Below, piece by piece: positions 20,656 through 28,563 of a stretch of DNA of 28,563 nt. The DNA is taken from contig BCIJ01000009.1 in assembly GCA_001599935.1 (NCBI GenBank), positions 7,033 to 35,595 of the forward strand, read 5' to 3'. The notes beneath the pieces are model-generated. The model made no database searches. It was not told the DNA's origin and saw only the letters and a list, made by a program, of their open reading frames with translations. Made by a program: the position numbers and the translations under genes. Every line of letters starts with the position of its first letter. Within the stretch, counting starts at the first letter, position 1. This DNA comes from Holtermannia corniformis (lineage: Eukaryota > Basidiomycota > Tremellomycetes > Holtermanniales).

Positions 20656-22532
20656 TCATCGAAGCTCGACACCGTCCATTTCGTCCTTTTGCGCCTCGCC
20701 CGTCTCCCTTGCGTGCTGGTTGACTGCGTTGCGGCGGAACAACCAGGTGACGAGTGAGATCGTGATCAGTGAGACGACACACCACGCAATCAGGATGCCA
20801 ATGTTCTGTCCGATCTCGTTGCGCGTGTTGAAGATGATTGTCCGGACGACGCGGCCGGCGTTGTAGAATGGCATCGCCGCGCCGTACTGCAGTCGTCAGT
20901 ATGGAATGACAGCTGCGAGGCTGGAACCCACTCGGTAGATCCATGGTTGAAGCTCGTGCGGAAGTGTAGCGACTGACACGTTGGAGATGATCAAGGGGAA
21001 CAGCGAGTAGGCCTACAGAGTCAGCTGATTGATCCTGTCTGCACCTCTCAACTTACGACAAAGCGCGGCGTCATCACAGTGATGAAGAACTCGGTTGCGA
21101 GACCGCTGTGTTCGAGTTAGCGACACTCCCTGGCCCACCTTGTGACACTCACACTGCACCCATCCCAAGCCAGAGTGTGATCCACCACAAGAAGAACCCG
21201 CCAGCATAGGTAAAGTGTGCACCAAAGTTGATCTTGAAAGGCAAGTTGACCATGGCAAAGAAGAACGAGATGACGCCGTAGCAGAGGATTGGCACCACAA
21301 GGCGGAATATGATATAGTTCTTTGTCCGCATGTAGGGGCCGCTGTGGGCAGTCAGCACATGTTGTCCAACAAGTCGTCTGGTGACGTACATGACCTCGCG
21401 TGCCGCATTGAAGGACATTGTGACGATGAATGAGAAGATGAGCATGTAGATGAGACTGAACAGTATCAGTCAGTGTGCTCAAATGTGAACAAGTCCCAGT
21501 ACTGACCCGACCAAGGTGATGGCAGCCGCAACGGGTTGGTCATACGGCCGCAAGTTGACCATGCTGTATGATACAGCACCAGAGATGGTAAGAGGAGCCT
21601 GCGAGAGGAGCGCGAGCGCTGTCGCGTTTCCTGCGTTTGCTTGCAGGCTGGAATCTGTCAGCTGATGCATTGGGGTCCGGAAGGCGTGTACTCACTATTG
21701 AGCCGCTTGGCTTGCGGACAGTTGGACGGTTGCCAACGACAGCAGTTGTTGAACCAGCGGTACGATGTAGGAACCCGTCGCTTGCTCGTTGCGCGCTTGC
21801 GAGTAGTAGAACTGAACGGCGTTCATCGGGTTGTAGGAAGCGTTGCCGATCTCACGAGCGGTCGTGAGGGCAGCCGAGACGCCGGCGGGAATGACGAGCG
21901 CGCCCCATGAGCCTTCGTTGACGACGTCGTACTCGATGTCGGAGACGGATGGAAAGGCAGCGGTGTCGGACACGAAGTAGCGCAGCTTGTGCTTGGTAGC
22001 GGCGCGGGTGTTGTTGAGCTGCTTGCATGTCAGCCGCGTGTGAAGCAGGTGTGGTCCGAGCCGACGTACAGCAGCGTTGGTGATAGCCTCGCCAATAGCA
22101 CCGCCATCGTAGTTGAGCACCCGGATAGCCAGGCGATCAGAGTAACTCTGCGCTTTCCACACTGCGACATGTCAACAATGTTGGCACGATGACGCAGTAC
22201 TCACGAGAGCCCCAGTACAGAGGCAAGCAGAGCCAGCAGACGAGAATAGTCATAACAGTGCTTCCGACAACAAGCTGTGTTTGGTTCCAATCAGCTGTCG
22301 ATCGGTCTGTCGCAGATCCAAGACATACCTTGATAACGACTTTGCGCAGAGGGGCTAGCTCTGGGTCGAAGACTGTGCAACGTCGTCAACAAGGTCCCTC
22401 GTTGGACGGAGACCACTTACAGCCGTGCGCGAACTTGCGAGGCTTGCCTGGCCCAGGCTGTTGATTCTTTTCCTGCGACATGGTCTGCTGCGGATTCGAG
22501 AGTGTTGCAGAGTCGTCCGACAGGGCCGACAT
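20656..22532 (-). CDS. SNG1/DUF3533-family membrane protein
   Basis: The family is named for yeast SNG1, linked to nitrosoguanidine resistance; the biochemical role is unclear. About 11 exons give roughly 455 residues. The cytosolic N-terminus (MSALSDDSATLSNPQQ) leads to a first membrane helix (LVVGSTVMTILVCWLCLPLY). A large extracytosolic part follows: LAIRVLNYDGGAIGEAI, EGSWGALVIPAGVSAALTT, GNASYNPMNAVQFYYSQARN and GSYIVPLVQQLL. The multi-helix half has NLRPYDQPVAAAITLVGLIY, FSFIVTMSFNAAREVM, FRLVVPILCYGVISFFF, PFKINFG, FFLWWITLWLGMG and YGAAMPFYNAGRVVRTIIFN, then a final helix and a short charged tail DEMDGVELR. These match the DUF3533 layout: one N-terminal helix, a lumenal domain, then five or so helices. 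The QAAQ|YLQ junction was set at the second AG because the first creates a stop. Confidence 0.93.
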
Positions 22533-23510
22533 GTTTAATGTCTCGTGCTACTCGTATACTTGAGATGTGATAAGGATGATCCGCCGGACTCGCTCGCGTT
22601 CAAGTATGTACCGCGTGGACCTCTGGTCCGCTCTCGTCGGATCTCGGCCTCGGTGATGGAAGCAGAAAGGAAACAAGGACCGATGACCGCGCTTGGATAT
22701 CGCTATATTCGGGCTTTGTTGGGCTGGGCGGGGCAGTCACCTTGTCCTCGGCGACCGAGCTCGTACTCAGGCACGAGATCCTTTGAACGCCAGCCTGGAA
22801 TGAAAGCGTGCATCGACGGCTTGCTGACTGTGCACCCTGTCGCTGACACATAGGCTGCTCGAGACGATCCGTTGGCTGAACAACGGATGGTGTAATCCAC
22901 AGCATGCGTAGGCATCATCACCATGCATCAACCGCCAGGTTCCTTTGCGGGGCTGAAAGCGCTTTGCGTCCTTTGCACATTGGAACGGTGGCGACTGATG
23001 CACAGCAGTATATCTCGCCCATGCCCAAATTGATTCCAGTTTTCAGAACCAATGCCCACGCTGCGAGTCTCTGACGAGGCTCTCAGGCCGTTACTCGGCT
23101 TCATCAGCACATGCACCAACAGTACCGACGACGAAAGGCACAAGCCTGATCGCGCCACACTAGCACGGGAGCGCGAAATGAGATCCACTGCACTCATCGG
23201 AGCGACATGCAGCAGTGTCGATGGCGAGTGGACCTACTACTTCTCGGTTGGACCCGACACTACCCTGGCTGCGGTCCTGCGCATAAGCGACCCGAGATCC
23301 TCTAACAGAGTCATTTTGCGGAACGACCTGTCTTAGCTGCGTGAGCGTGAGTACCTATTCACTGCTTAGCGGTATGCAAACAATGGGCGTAGAGCTATTT
23401 ACTGTTGAGCCGGTCAAACCTGCCTGTGAGCAGGTCGCCGGTATGGCAGCGGTCCATCGTTTCTTACAGTGGCGCATCATGCACTGTGTATCGATGCAGA
23501 AGCTTGTGCA
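22533..23510. other. Intergenic; no convincing gene
   Basis: These 978 bp hold only short overlapping frames on both strands with no family similarity. The best plus-strand frame is 23052-23336 (95 codons, including GEWTYYFSVG), which is not distinguishable from chance. The left part must contain the SNG1-like promoter and the right part the 3' flank of prephenate dehydratase. Confidence 0.45.
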
Positions 23511-24546
23511 TCACCGTACGTAGCCCAGGTGATAGACGCCGGTGTTATTATAGAAGTCGTCAAGGTCGTCGTATTCGTCTCCCGCCGCTGGCTGAACCAA
23601 TTCCACCAAGTAGCGCTTGGGAAATCGGCTGGAACCCGCGGGCAGTGGCGCATCTGCAGTGATACGCCGAGGACGCGAGTGGATCGCATGGACGGTGGTC
23701 TTGCGGTCCGTGCTGTCAAAGCGACGGAGGTGTCCAACGTCGTCGAGCGCAAGGAAGGCGCGAGAGCCTGGTGTCTCCCTGGAGGAGAGCTTGTCGGGCT
23801 GTGCCTGTTGCCGTTCCAAAAGCAAGAAACGGGTATAGTTCGCTGAGATGTCCAATGAGCCATCATACGACTTGACTGATCCTCTCACCCACCTTTCACG
23901 TTCTGGATGCCCTCTGCTACAATCTCGAGTTCAGGATGATCGTCCACCAACGTCTTTGAGCAGATTGCAGCCCCCACGCCTTGTCTGCCTTGCCTCAGCA
24001 GATCGACCGCCGCACCCGCCGTGCTGTCCCATTTACGTCGCTCGACGCTATCTCCGAACCGGTCTTGCAGCCAGGTTGAGCACTGCCCGAGCGCCTGCTC
24101 GTGGCTTTGTACGTGCGTAACGTCTTCAACAGCCGTCCCGCGACGCACGACAAGGCAGTGTGAGATGGCGAGTGTGGTATCCCCAATGATACGGGGGTAG
24201 ATGCCTGCCGAGGCGGGGTTGAGCAGGCAGTCTAGTGACTCAAGGACTGCGCCATGGATGGTATTTTCAAAGGGAATGACAGAGTATGTCGTCTGTGCGT
24301 TGTAGGTGTCTGTCTTGGGTATCAGCGTTGAGCAAAATGCCACTGCACTCAGCACTGACCGGTGATAGTTTGACAGGGAACAAGCTCAAACTGCTTGTAC
24401 GCTGCACTGAGGCGCGCTTTCAGCTCGTCTTTGAAGATGTTGGCTGCCTATCAAGGAGTTAGAAGGGTGACTTGTCATCAATGCAAGTCGCTCACTTGGT
24501 TGCCATACGTCCCAGCTGGGCCCAAGTAAGCTATGGTCGCGGTCAT
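23511..24546 (-). CDS. Prephenate dehydratase
   Basis: Converts prephenate to phenylpyruvate with loss of CO2 and water, the committed step to phenylalanine (PHA2 in yeast). Four exons total 888 nt (295 residues): MTATIAYLGPAGTYGNQ|AANIFKDELK, a second exon ending LVPCQTIT, a third with TYSVIPFENTIHGAVLESLD, IIGDTTLAISHCLVVR, HVQSHEQALGQCSTWL, STAGAAVDLL and AAICSKTLVD, and a fourth starting ANYTRFLLL. The GPAGTYG, PFENTIHG and S-x-AGA segments are catalytic-domain hallmarks. NYTRFL is the switch to the C-terminal ACT-like regulatory region that senses phenylalanine. That region is shorter and more divergent than in bacterial enzymes, ending FPKRYLVELV and an acidic DEYDDLDDF tail. Introns are 48, 50 and 50 nt. 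A copia LTR begins about 140 bp upstream of the start, so the promoter is short or partly displaced. Confidence 0.96.
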
Positions 24547-24686
24547 AGTCTCGCCATGCTCTCGGCCGGCAGGCGAGTCGACCGGCTCGCACGGTCTTTT
24601 CATGATGCCTACTCTACAGTCATCAGCTCCATGCTCCGACCTCGCGCTGCGGCACCCACCTGTCCGAGGCGTCTCCACCCAGCTAG

Positions 24687-24802
24687 TGTTGGACCTGGGG
24701 TTCGGTGTCTAGCGGAGTTAGGCGACGTGAGGGGTTAGCTGCCCCTCTCTTCCCGGCCGGCGTCCGTAGATAGTGATGCATCCATCTCACTTCCGCCTGA
24801 CA
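24687..24802 (+). repeat. Probable 5' LTR, ~116 bp
   Basis: The right end is well placed: TGACA ends immediately before the primer binding site at 24803. The left end is set at TGTTGG (24687) because LTRs run TG...CA, but other TG starts are possible. A 116-bp LTR is short for copia. The 3' copy is outside the window or lost, so boundary and target duplication (GCTAG at 24682-24686 is a candidate) cannot be confirmed. Confidence 0.5.
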
Positions 24803-24817
24803 GGTTATGAGCCCCAC
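24803..24817 (+). other. Primer binding site for an initiator tRNA-Met half-molecule
   Basis: GGTTATGAGCCCCAC is the reverse complement of GTGGGGCTCATAACC, the anticodon stem-loop region of a fungal-type initiator tRNA-Met with CAU anticodon. Copia-type elements prime minus-strand synthesis from the 3' end of the 5' half of cleaved initiator tRNA. Its position directly after a CA-ending LTR supports the call. Confidence 0.75.
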
Positions 24818-24904
24818 ACTTTTCTATTAAACTACTTTCGCTACACGTTACGAGGAGTGCAACCACTCGCGCCGAGGAGCTCAGCTCGCGACTCTATCAC
24901 TTTC

Positions 24905-24922
24905 AAAAAAAAAAAAAAAAAA
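24905..24922 (+). repeat. A18 homopolymer in the retrotransposon leader
   Basis: An uninterrupted run of 18 adenines lies between the primer site and the gag start, followed by CCCTTCACCC. The length may be polymorphic or affected by sequencing error. The leader (24818-25265) otherwise shows no feature. The gag frame is open from 24969 but has no ATG before 25266. Confidence 0.8.
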
Positions 24923-25265
24923 CCCTTCACCCGCTTGCGGGCCAAGTCTGGTCTGCTGTTTGTGGTGAACCCAGGGCTCCAGAGATAGGGGGCATTATTC
25001 CTGGTGGTCGTTACTGGGGGCACCTGGTTTCGGCCTAGCGACTGGCAAGTGCTCAAGGACCGTCACCTCCTATCTCGTCGCACCCTTTGACGCACCACAG
25101 ACTGTCACCATACCAGTCACTCGCAGTTCGCACGCTGAGCAACTGCTACCGATCAACGATAACATCGATCGCCTCCGACCCGCTCGACCTCTACCAAGAC
25201 AGCCTGAACAGGTCGTGCGCCCCGCAGGCGTCCGGTTGCCACCGTCTCCGCCCCGCCGTGACGCA

Positions 25266-28200
25266 ATGGTTTACGTAACGCTCGCGCCGGTGCTCTTGCT
25301 CGGTGGCGAAAACTACACCACGTGGTTTCGCAACCTGCGCACCCGGTGCAACAACGACAACCTCATTCTCGACAATGGTCTGCCACCTGCAGCCCAGCGT
25401 CCCATTCAAGGTATCGGCAACGATGATGCCGTCGATGCCTACGATCTGTGGCACGTCAACAACCAACGTGTCCTCGATTTGATCTACACGTCTCTGTCCG
25501 AAACCGTGTCCGAGGCTGCGCCCGAAGTGCGCACAGCGGTTGAGCTGCTCGGCTACTTACAGGCTACCTACGAGGGCGCCAAAGACGAAGCAGCCTCGGC
25601 AGCTCTGTTAGGCGAGCTGCACAACCTCTCCATGCGCGATGAAGAGTCCGCCGCAGATTTTCTGCAAAAGAGATTCGCGCCGGTCGCTGCCAAACTCGCA
25701 CGCACTGGTCAGGGACTCAACAAGCTCAGTCTGTCCTATGTCTTCCTCTCGGCACTCGCTCCTCGCCTTCGCGCTTCTGTCGACTCCATCCTCTTAGCCG
25801 ACAATCGCGCGAACCTCTCGTGTGAGACGGTTGTGCAAAAGCTATCCACCATCGGTGTCGACAAGCCTCGCAAGTCCACCACCAACGACACCGACGACAG
25901 CAGCGACAAAGCTCATGTCGCTCTCATGGCCCAAGGTCACGGTCTCAAATGCCTCGCGTGCCAGCAGCTCGGTCACATCGCTCGCGACTGCCGGCTTCTC
26001 AAGGCATTCCGCGAATCCCGTATGGCAACTCCGAAGCAGTCACCGCAACCATCGCTGCCATACGCATACAACTCTCCAACGGTGTCCGCTACCCCTGTGC
26101 CGGTCTCGTATCCGTACGCGCCATACATTGTGCCGCCGAACGCTCCGCCGCCGCATATGCAGTACGCGTACACGCCGCAAATGCCGCCTGCCCCGCACTC
26201 CGGCTACGCGTGGCAGCCCCCTACACAGCCGCCGGCGCAATATGTCGTCCAAATGCCCTGGGGTCCAATTCTCGTTTCTGCTCTGTCTGATAGCCTTCCT
26301 GCGCCGGCCTCCTCTCCCACACCGCGCGCTAACTTCAAACCTAGTCAAGCTCGTCAGCGGCGCCAACCTCAGCAAGGCACCCCTCAGCAAGCGTACGTTG
26401 CAGAAGCCGATTCAGACGACGACCCCAACGATCACACTGGCTTCGCCGCGATGGCCTCTGTTTCTGAAGATTCGGTCGTTCTCGACACCGGTGCGTCGAG
26501 TCATCTCTTTAATCATTCAAAGTGGTTTGTCAGCAGCCGTCCGCACACTGCCCGTATCCGCACAGCAGGGGGCAATGACATCTTTGCGACGGCAAAGGGT
26601 ACAGTGCAAATGATCGTGGGAGGGCGTCTGTTTGTTGCAGACAACGTTCTCCTAGTACCCGGTCTAGCTGCGAACCTAGTCAGCCCCCGTGTTCTAGCTT
26701 CAGTCGGCATTGATACGCTGTTTACCGCGGCTGGTTGTTTTGTGACCAAGGATGGACTTCCGGTGTTTGAGGTTCATCGCAAGGGAGGGCTGGATTGTAT
26801 TCCAGCAACTCCCATCCTGTATGCGATGGTCGGTCAGGAAATGCCGAGTTCGAACATCATTCACCGTCGTTTGGGGCATATGTCCCAAGCACTTCTACGC
26901 TCTGCCTCCAAGTGTGTTACGGGGGTACATGGTCTAGACCGCGTCGTGGTTGACCCGTGCATCCCCTGCACGCAAACGAAGATGACCCGCTCCCCGTTCT
27001 CGCGTAACTTCTCTAGAGCGTCTGCGCCCTTGGAGCTTATTCATGTTGACCTCTGCGGGAAATTGCCACCCAGCAAGGTTGGCAAGAATGAGTACTTCAT
27101 GGTAATAGTCGATGACTTTAGTCGTTACGGTTGGGTCCTGCCGATAAAGACAAAGGGCGTAGCCCATGTGGCTTTTCGCGATTGGCTGAAAGACGTGGCC
27201 ACGATCGTTCAGTGGAAGGTGCAGTCCATACGTTCGGACAACGGAGGCGAGTTCATCTCTCCAAAGTTCAAAGCTGTCTTGCATGAGTACGCCATCCTCA
27301 TGCAGCTCACGGTTCCATACACCCCCCAGCAGAATGGGCGGGCGGAAAGGTTCAACAGAACCGTTCTTGAAGGAATCGCCGTTTCGTTGAAAGATGCCAA
27401 TCTTGATAAAGATTGGTGGGTTGAGGCTGCCGGCGCTTTCATGCATGTAAAGAACAGGTTGCCTCACCGTTCTCTACCGCAAGGGAGCCCGTTTCAACAT
27501 CTTCACGCAACGCGGAACGGTGCGGGATGGCGCATAGCCCCCGCTCCGGATCTGAGTTATGTCCGAGTGTTCGGTTCTAAGGCATTCGGGTATATCCCAC
27601 AGGACCAACAATTGAAACTCGGCGACAGAAGCCGCGAGACCATTCTCGTTGGATACACGAACAACAGTCCGGGGTATCGGCTGTACTCGATACACGAAAA
27701 CAAATTTGTCACGGTCCGTTTTAATGACGTAAAATTCTGGGAGGGTGCGCAAGCTCCGCCCCATGCAGATCAAAATACCCACGCGATTCCTGCAAGTGCA
27801 GACAATCCAGGGTCTCTTCCAGGAATTGACATTCCTACCATCTCGCACGACGTGGCATTTATGGCCGACGCCGTGTCTCAAACTTCTGAATTTGCAGAAG
27901 CAATTGCTATGGAAATGGACGCGATTCATAACAACCAAACATGGGAGTTGGTGCCCGACATCGGGCAACGACTCCTGCCAACACGGTTTGTTCTGACTGT
28001 GAAATCGGATGGTCGCCGCAAAGCGCGTTTAGTCGTGCGTGGCGACTTGCAGCCATCGTCAGAGATAGGCGACACCTACGCAGGCGTGTGTCGTCTTACC
28101 TCTGTGCGGACTCTGCTTGCGATAGCAGCCGCCCGGCACTATTCGATTTCCCAAGTAGATGTGACTAGTGCGTTTCTGTATGGCAAAATTGAGTCCGACG

Positions 28201-28563
28201 TGTTCGTGCGCCCGCCCAAAGATTTCGCCCCGCCTAAAGGCCAAGTGTGCAAGCTCAAGAAGGCTTTGTACGGCCTGAAGGAAAGCCCGCGCCTATGGCA
28301 GAAGTGTATCTGTCACGCCTATGGCTGTGCCACGTGCGGGATGCGAAGGAGACCGCCTCGCCAAGCGCCACTGGTGCTATCGCACCACTGTCTGTGCGCT
28401 GCGGCGGTGCGGCCGCGCGCGCGCGCCCTTCTGTTTCTCTCGTCTCTTGTTGTATCTCCATCGCTCGAATATTATAGTGTTCATCCTATTCTCTCTCGTC
28501 GATCCTCCAGAGCCCTCGAGTGCGGAACTCAGCTTTCCGCATCGCGCGATCTAGAGTCCCGCT
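25266..28563 (+). CDS. Copia Gag-Pol polyprotein, 3' incomplete
   Basis: A single frame runs from ATG 25266 to the window edge. Gag (residues ~1-225) begins MVYVTLAPVLLLGGENYTTW. A CCHC zinc knuckle, CLACQQLGHIARDC, is at 229-242. A Pro/Tyr-rich linker follows. The aspartic protease motif VVLDTGASSHLF has its Asp at 407. The GAG-pre-integrase motif HRRLGHMS starts at 533. Integrase catalytic residues are D595 (HVDLCG), D658 (RSDNGGEF) and E694 (NGRAERFNR), with the classic 35-residue D-E spacing. Reverse transcriptase starts around TWELVPDIGQ, with KARLVVRGDLQ, the first catalytic Asp at 965 (QVDVTSAFLYG) and KALYGLKESPRLW at 999-1011. The YVDD box and RNase H should follow but are absent: beyond ~1013 the translation is Cys/Arg-rich and unrelated, although still open. 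Only one start is in frame, so Gag and Pol would be made as one product unless another mechanism limits Pol. Confidence 0.96.
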   Translation, partial: MVYVTLAPVLLLGGENYTTWFRNLRTRCNNDNLILDNGLPPAAQRPIQGIGNDDAVDAYDLWHVNNQRVLDLIYTSLSETVSEAAPEVRTAVELLGYLQATYEGAKDEAASAALLGELHNLSMRDEESAADFLQKRFAPVAAKLARTGQGLNKLSLSYVFLSALAPRLRASVDSILLADNRANLSCETVVQKLSTIGVDKPRKSTTNDTDDSSDKAHVALMAQGHGLKCLACQQLGHIARDCRLLKAFRESRMATPKQSPQPSLPYAYNSPTVSATPVPVSYPYAPYIVPPNAPPPHMQYAYTPQMPPAPHSGYAWQPPTQPPAQYVVQMPWGPILVSALSDSLPAPASSPTPRANFKPSQARQRRQPQQGTPQQAYVAEADSDDDPNDHTGFAAMASVSEDSVVLDTGASSHLFNHSKWFVSSRPHTARIRTAGGNDIFATAKGTVQMIVGGRLFVADNVLLVPGLAANLVSPRVLASVGIDTLFTAAGCFVTKDGLPVFEVHRKGGLDCIPATPILYAMVGQEMPSSNIIHRRLGHMSQALLRSASKCVTGVHGLDRVVVDPCIPCTQTKMTRSPFSRNFSRASAPLELIHVDLCGKLPPSKVGKNEYFMVIVDDFSRYGWVLPIKTKGVAHVAFRDWLKDVATIVQWKVQSIRSDNGGEFISPKFKAVLHEYAILMQLTVPYTPQQNGRAERFNRTVLEGIAVSLKDANLDKDWWVEAAGAFMHVKNRLPHRSLPQGSPFQHLHATRNGAGWRIAPAPDLSYVRVFGSKAFGYIPQDQQLKLGDRSRETILVGYTNNSPGYRLYSIHENKFVTVRFNDVKFWEGAQAPPHADQNTHAIPASADNPGSLPGIDIPTISHDVAFMADAVSQTSEFAEAIAMEMDAIHNNQTWELVPDIGQRLLPTRFVLTVKSDGRRKARLVVRGDLQPSSEIGDTYAGVCRLTSVRTLLAIAAARHYSISQVDVTSAFLYGKIESDVFVRPPKDFAPPKGQVCKLKKALYGLKESPRLWQKCICHAYGCATCGMRRRPPRQAPLVLSHHCLCAAAVRPRARALLFLSSLVVSPSLEYYSVHPILSRRSSRALECGTQLSASRDLESR
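28305..28563. other. Unassigned sequence after the reverse-transcriptase break
   Basis: From about 28305 the copia similarity stops. The sequence contains a CACGTG (near 28336), an alternating GCGCGCGCGC tract around 28416-28430, then a pyrimidine-rich run (TTCTGTTTCTCTCGTCTC) and TATTATAG. No gene is recognisable. It may be host flank after a 5'-fragment insertion or deletion, or part of another element's terminal repeat. Confidence 0.4.

Larger units (their letters stand above)
24687..28563 (+). mobile_element. Ty1/copia LTR retrotransposon, 3' part missing or altered
   Basis: Order of parts: a probable 5' LTR (24687-24802), a primer binding site, a ~450-nt leader with an A18 run, then one continuous gag-pol frame with Gag, CCHC knuckle, protease, integrase and the start of reverse transcriptase. 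Integrase before reverse transcriptase identifies the Ty1/copia superfamily. No 3' LTR is seen. Similarity to reverse transcriptase ends at about 28304 and the remaining 259 bp look unrelated. Codon use is less C-ending than in neighbouring host genes such as ATP-citrate lyase. The frame carries no stop across more than 3 kb, which implies recent insertion. Confidence 0.93.

Noticed and set aside
23052..23336. Candidate gene in the 22.5-23.5 kb gap
   Set aside because: There are 95 codons without a recognised motif or intron, and comparable frames exist on the other strand, so it is not distinguishable from chance.
25822..26613. 263-codon plus-strand frame inside the copia element
   Set aside because: It is out of phase with gag-pol, which has clear zinc-knuckle and protease motifs over the same bases. 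The Arg/Thr/Ser-rich translation is a frame shadow.

Overview
This window is nuclear DNA from an intron-rich, GC-rich fungus, most likely a basidiomycete. The pointers are: genes broken by many short GT-AG introns (mostly 40-70 nt, often with a CTGAC/CTAAC-type branch site); ATP-citrate lyase as one fused ~1145-residue polypeptide, where Ascomycota usually carry two subunit genes; a Zn2Cys6 transcription factor; and a Ty1/copia retrotransposon. Genus and species cannot be read from the sequence. Gene models were built by hand, by joining exons so that protein-family similarity and reading phase are preserved. Every splice junction is therefore a prediction, although the summed exon lengths of the models I totalled divide by three and end at a stop.

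Layout. 1-253 is a degenerate repeat-like stretch. 542-1286 (+) is a HIRIP3-like histone-chaperone-type gene with an unresolved 5' end. 1347-2242 (-) is ESCRT-II subunit VPS25. 2388-2998 (+) is an unknown tail-anchored membrane protein. 3266-4359 (-) is histone H3 with five introns. 5135-5920 (+) is an unknown charged protein. 6048-7539 (-) is a SURF4/Erv29 ER cargo receptor. 7794-10137 (-) is actin-related protein ARP6. 10472-10766 (+) is a tiny spliced ORF or uORF just before 10798-15199 (+), ATP-citrate lyase. 15352-15672 (-) is a doubtful small ORF. 15864-17268 (-) is a NUDT7/PCD1-type Nudix hydrolase. 17392-20435 (-) is a Zn2Cys6 transcription factor. 20656-22532 (-) is an SNG1-type (DUF3533) membrane protein. 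23511-24546 (-) is prephenate dehydratase. From 24687 to the right edge lies a Ty1/copia element with a probable short 5' LTR, an initiator-tRNA-Met half-molecule primer site, and one long gag-pol frame. Its similarity to reverse transcriptase stops at about 28304.

Most genes are housekeeping genes: lipogenic acetyl-CoA supply (ATP-citrate lyase), CoA nucleotide turnover (Nudix), ER export (SURF4), endosomal sorting (VPS25), chromatin (H3, ARP6, HIRIP3-like) and phenylalanine synthesis (prephenate dehydratase). They do not form one obvious pathway. The most striking features are architectural. SURF4 carries two consecutive 7-nt exons, and H3 begins with a 4-nt coding exon followed by an 11-nt exon, which together encode the ARTK tail. 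Other points of interest are a probable PCNA-binding motif at the HIRIP3-like C-terminus, a tiny spliced ORF in the ATP-citrate lyase leader, a 622-nt intron in that gene, and a regulator/membrane-protein pair (Zn2Cys6 next to SNG1). I saw no convincing evidence of a wholly new multi-gene system.
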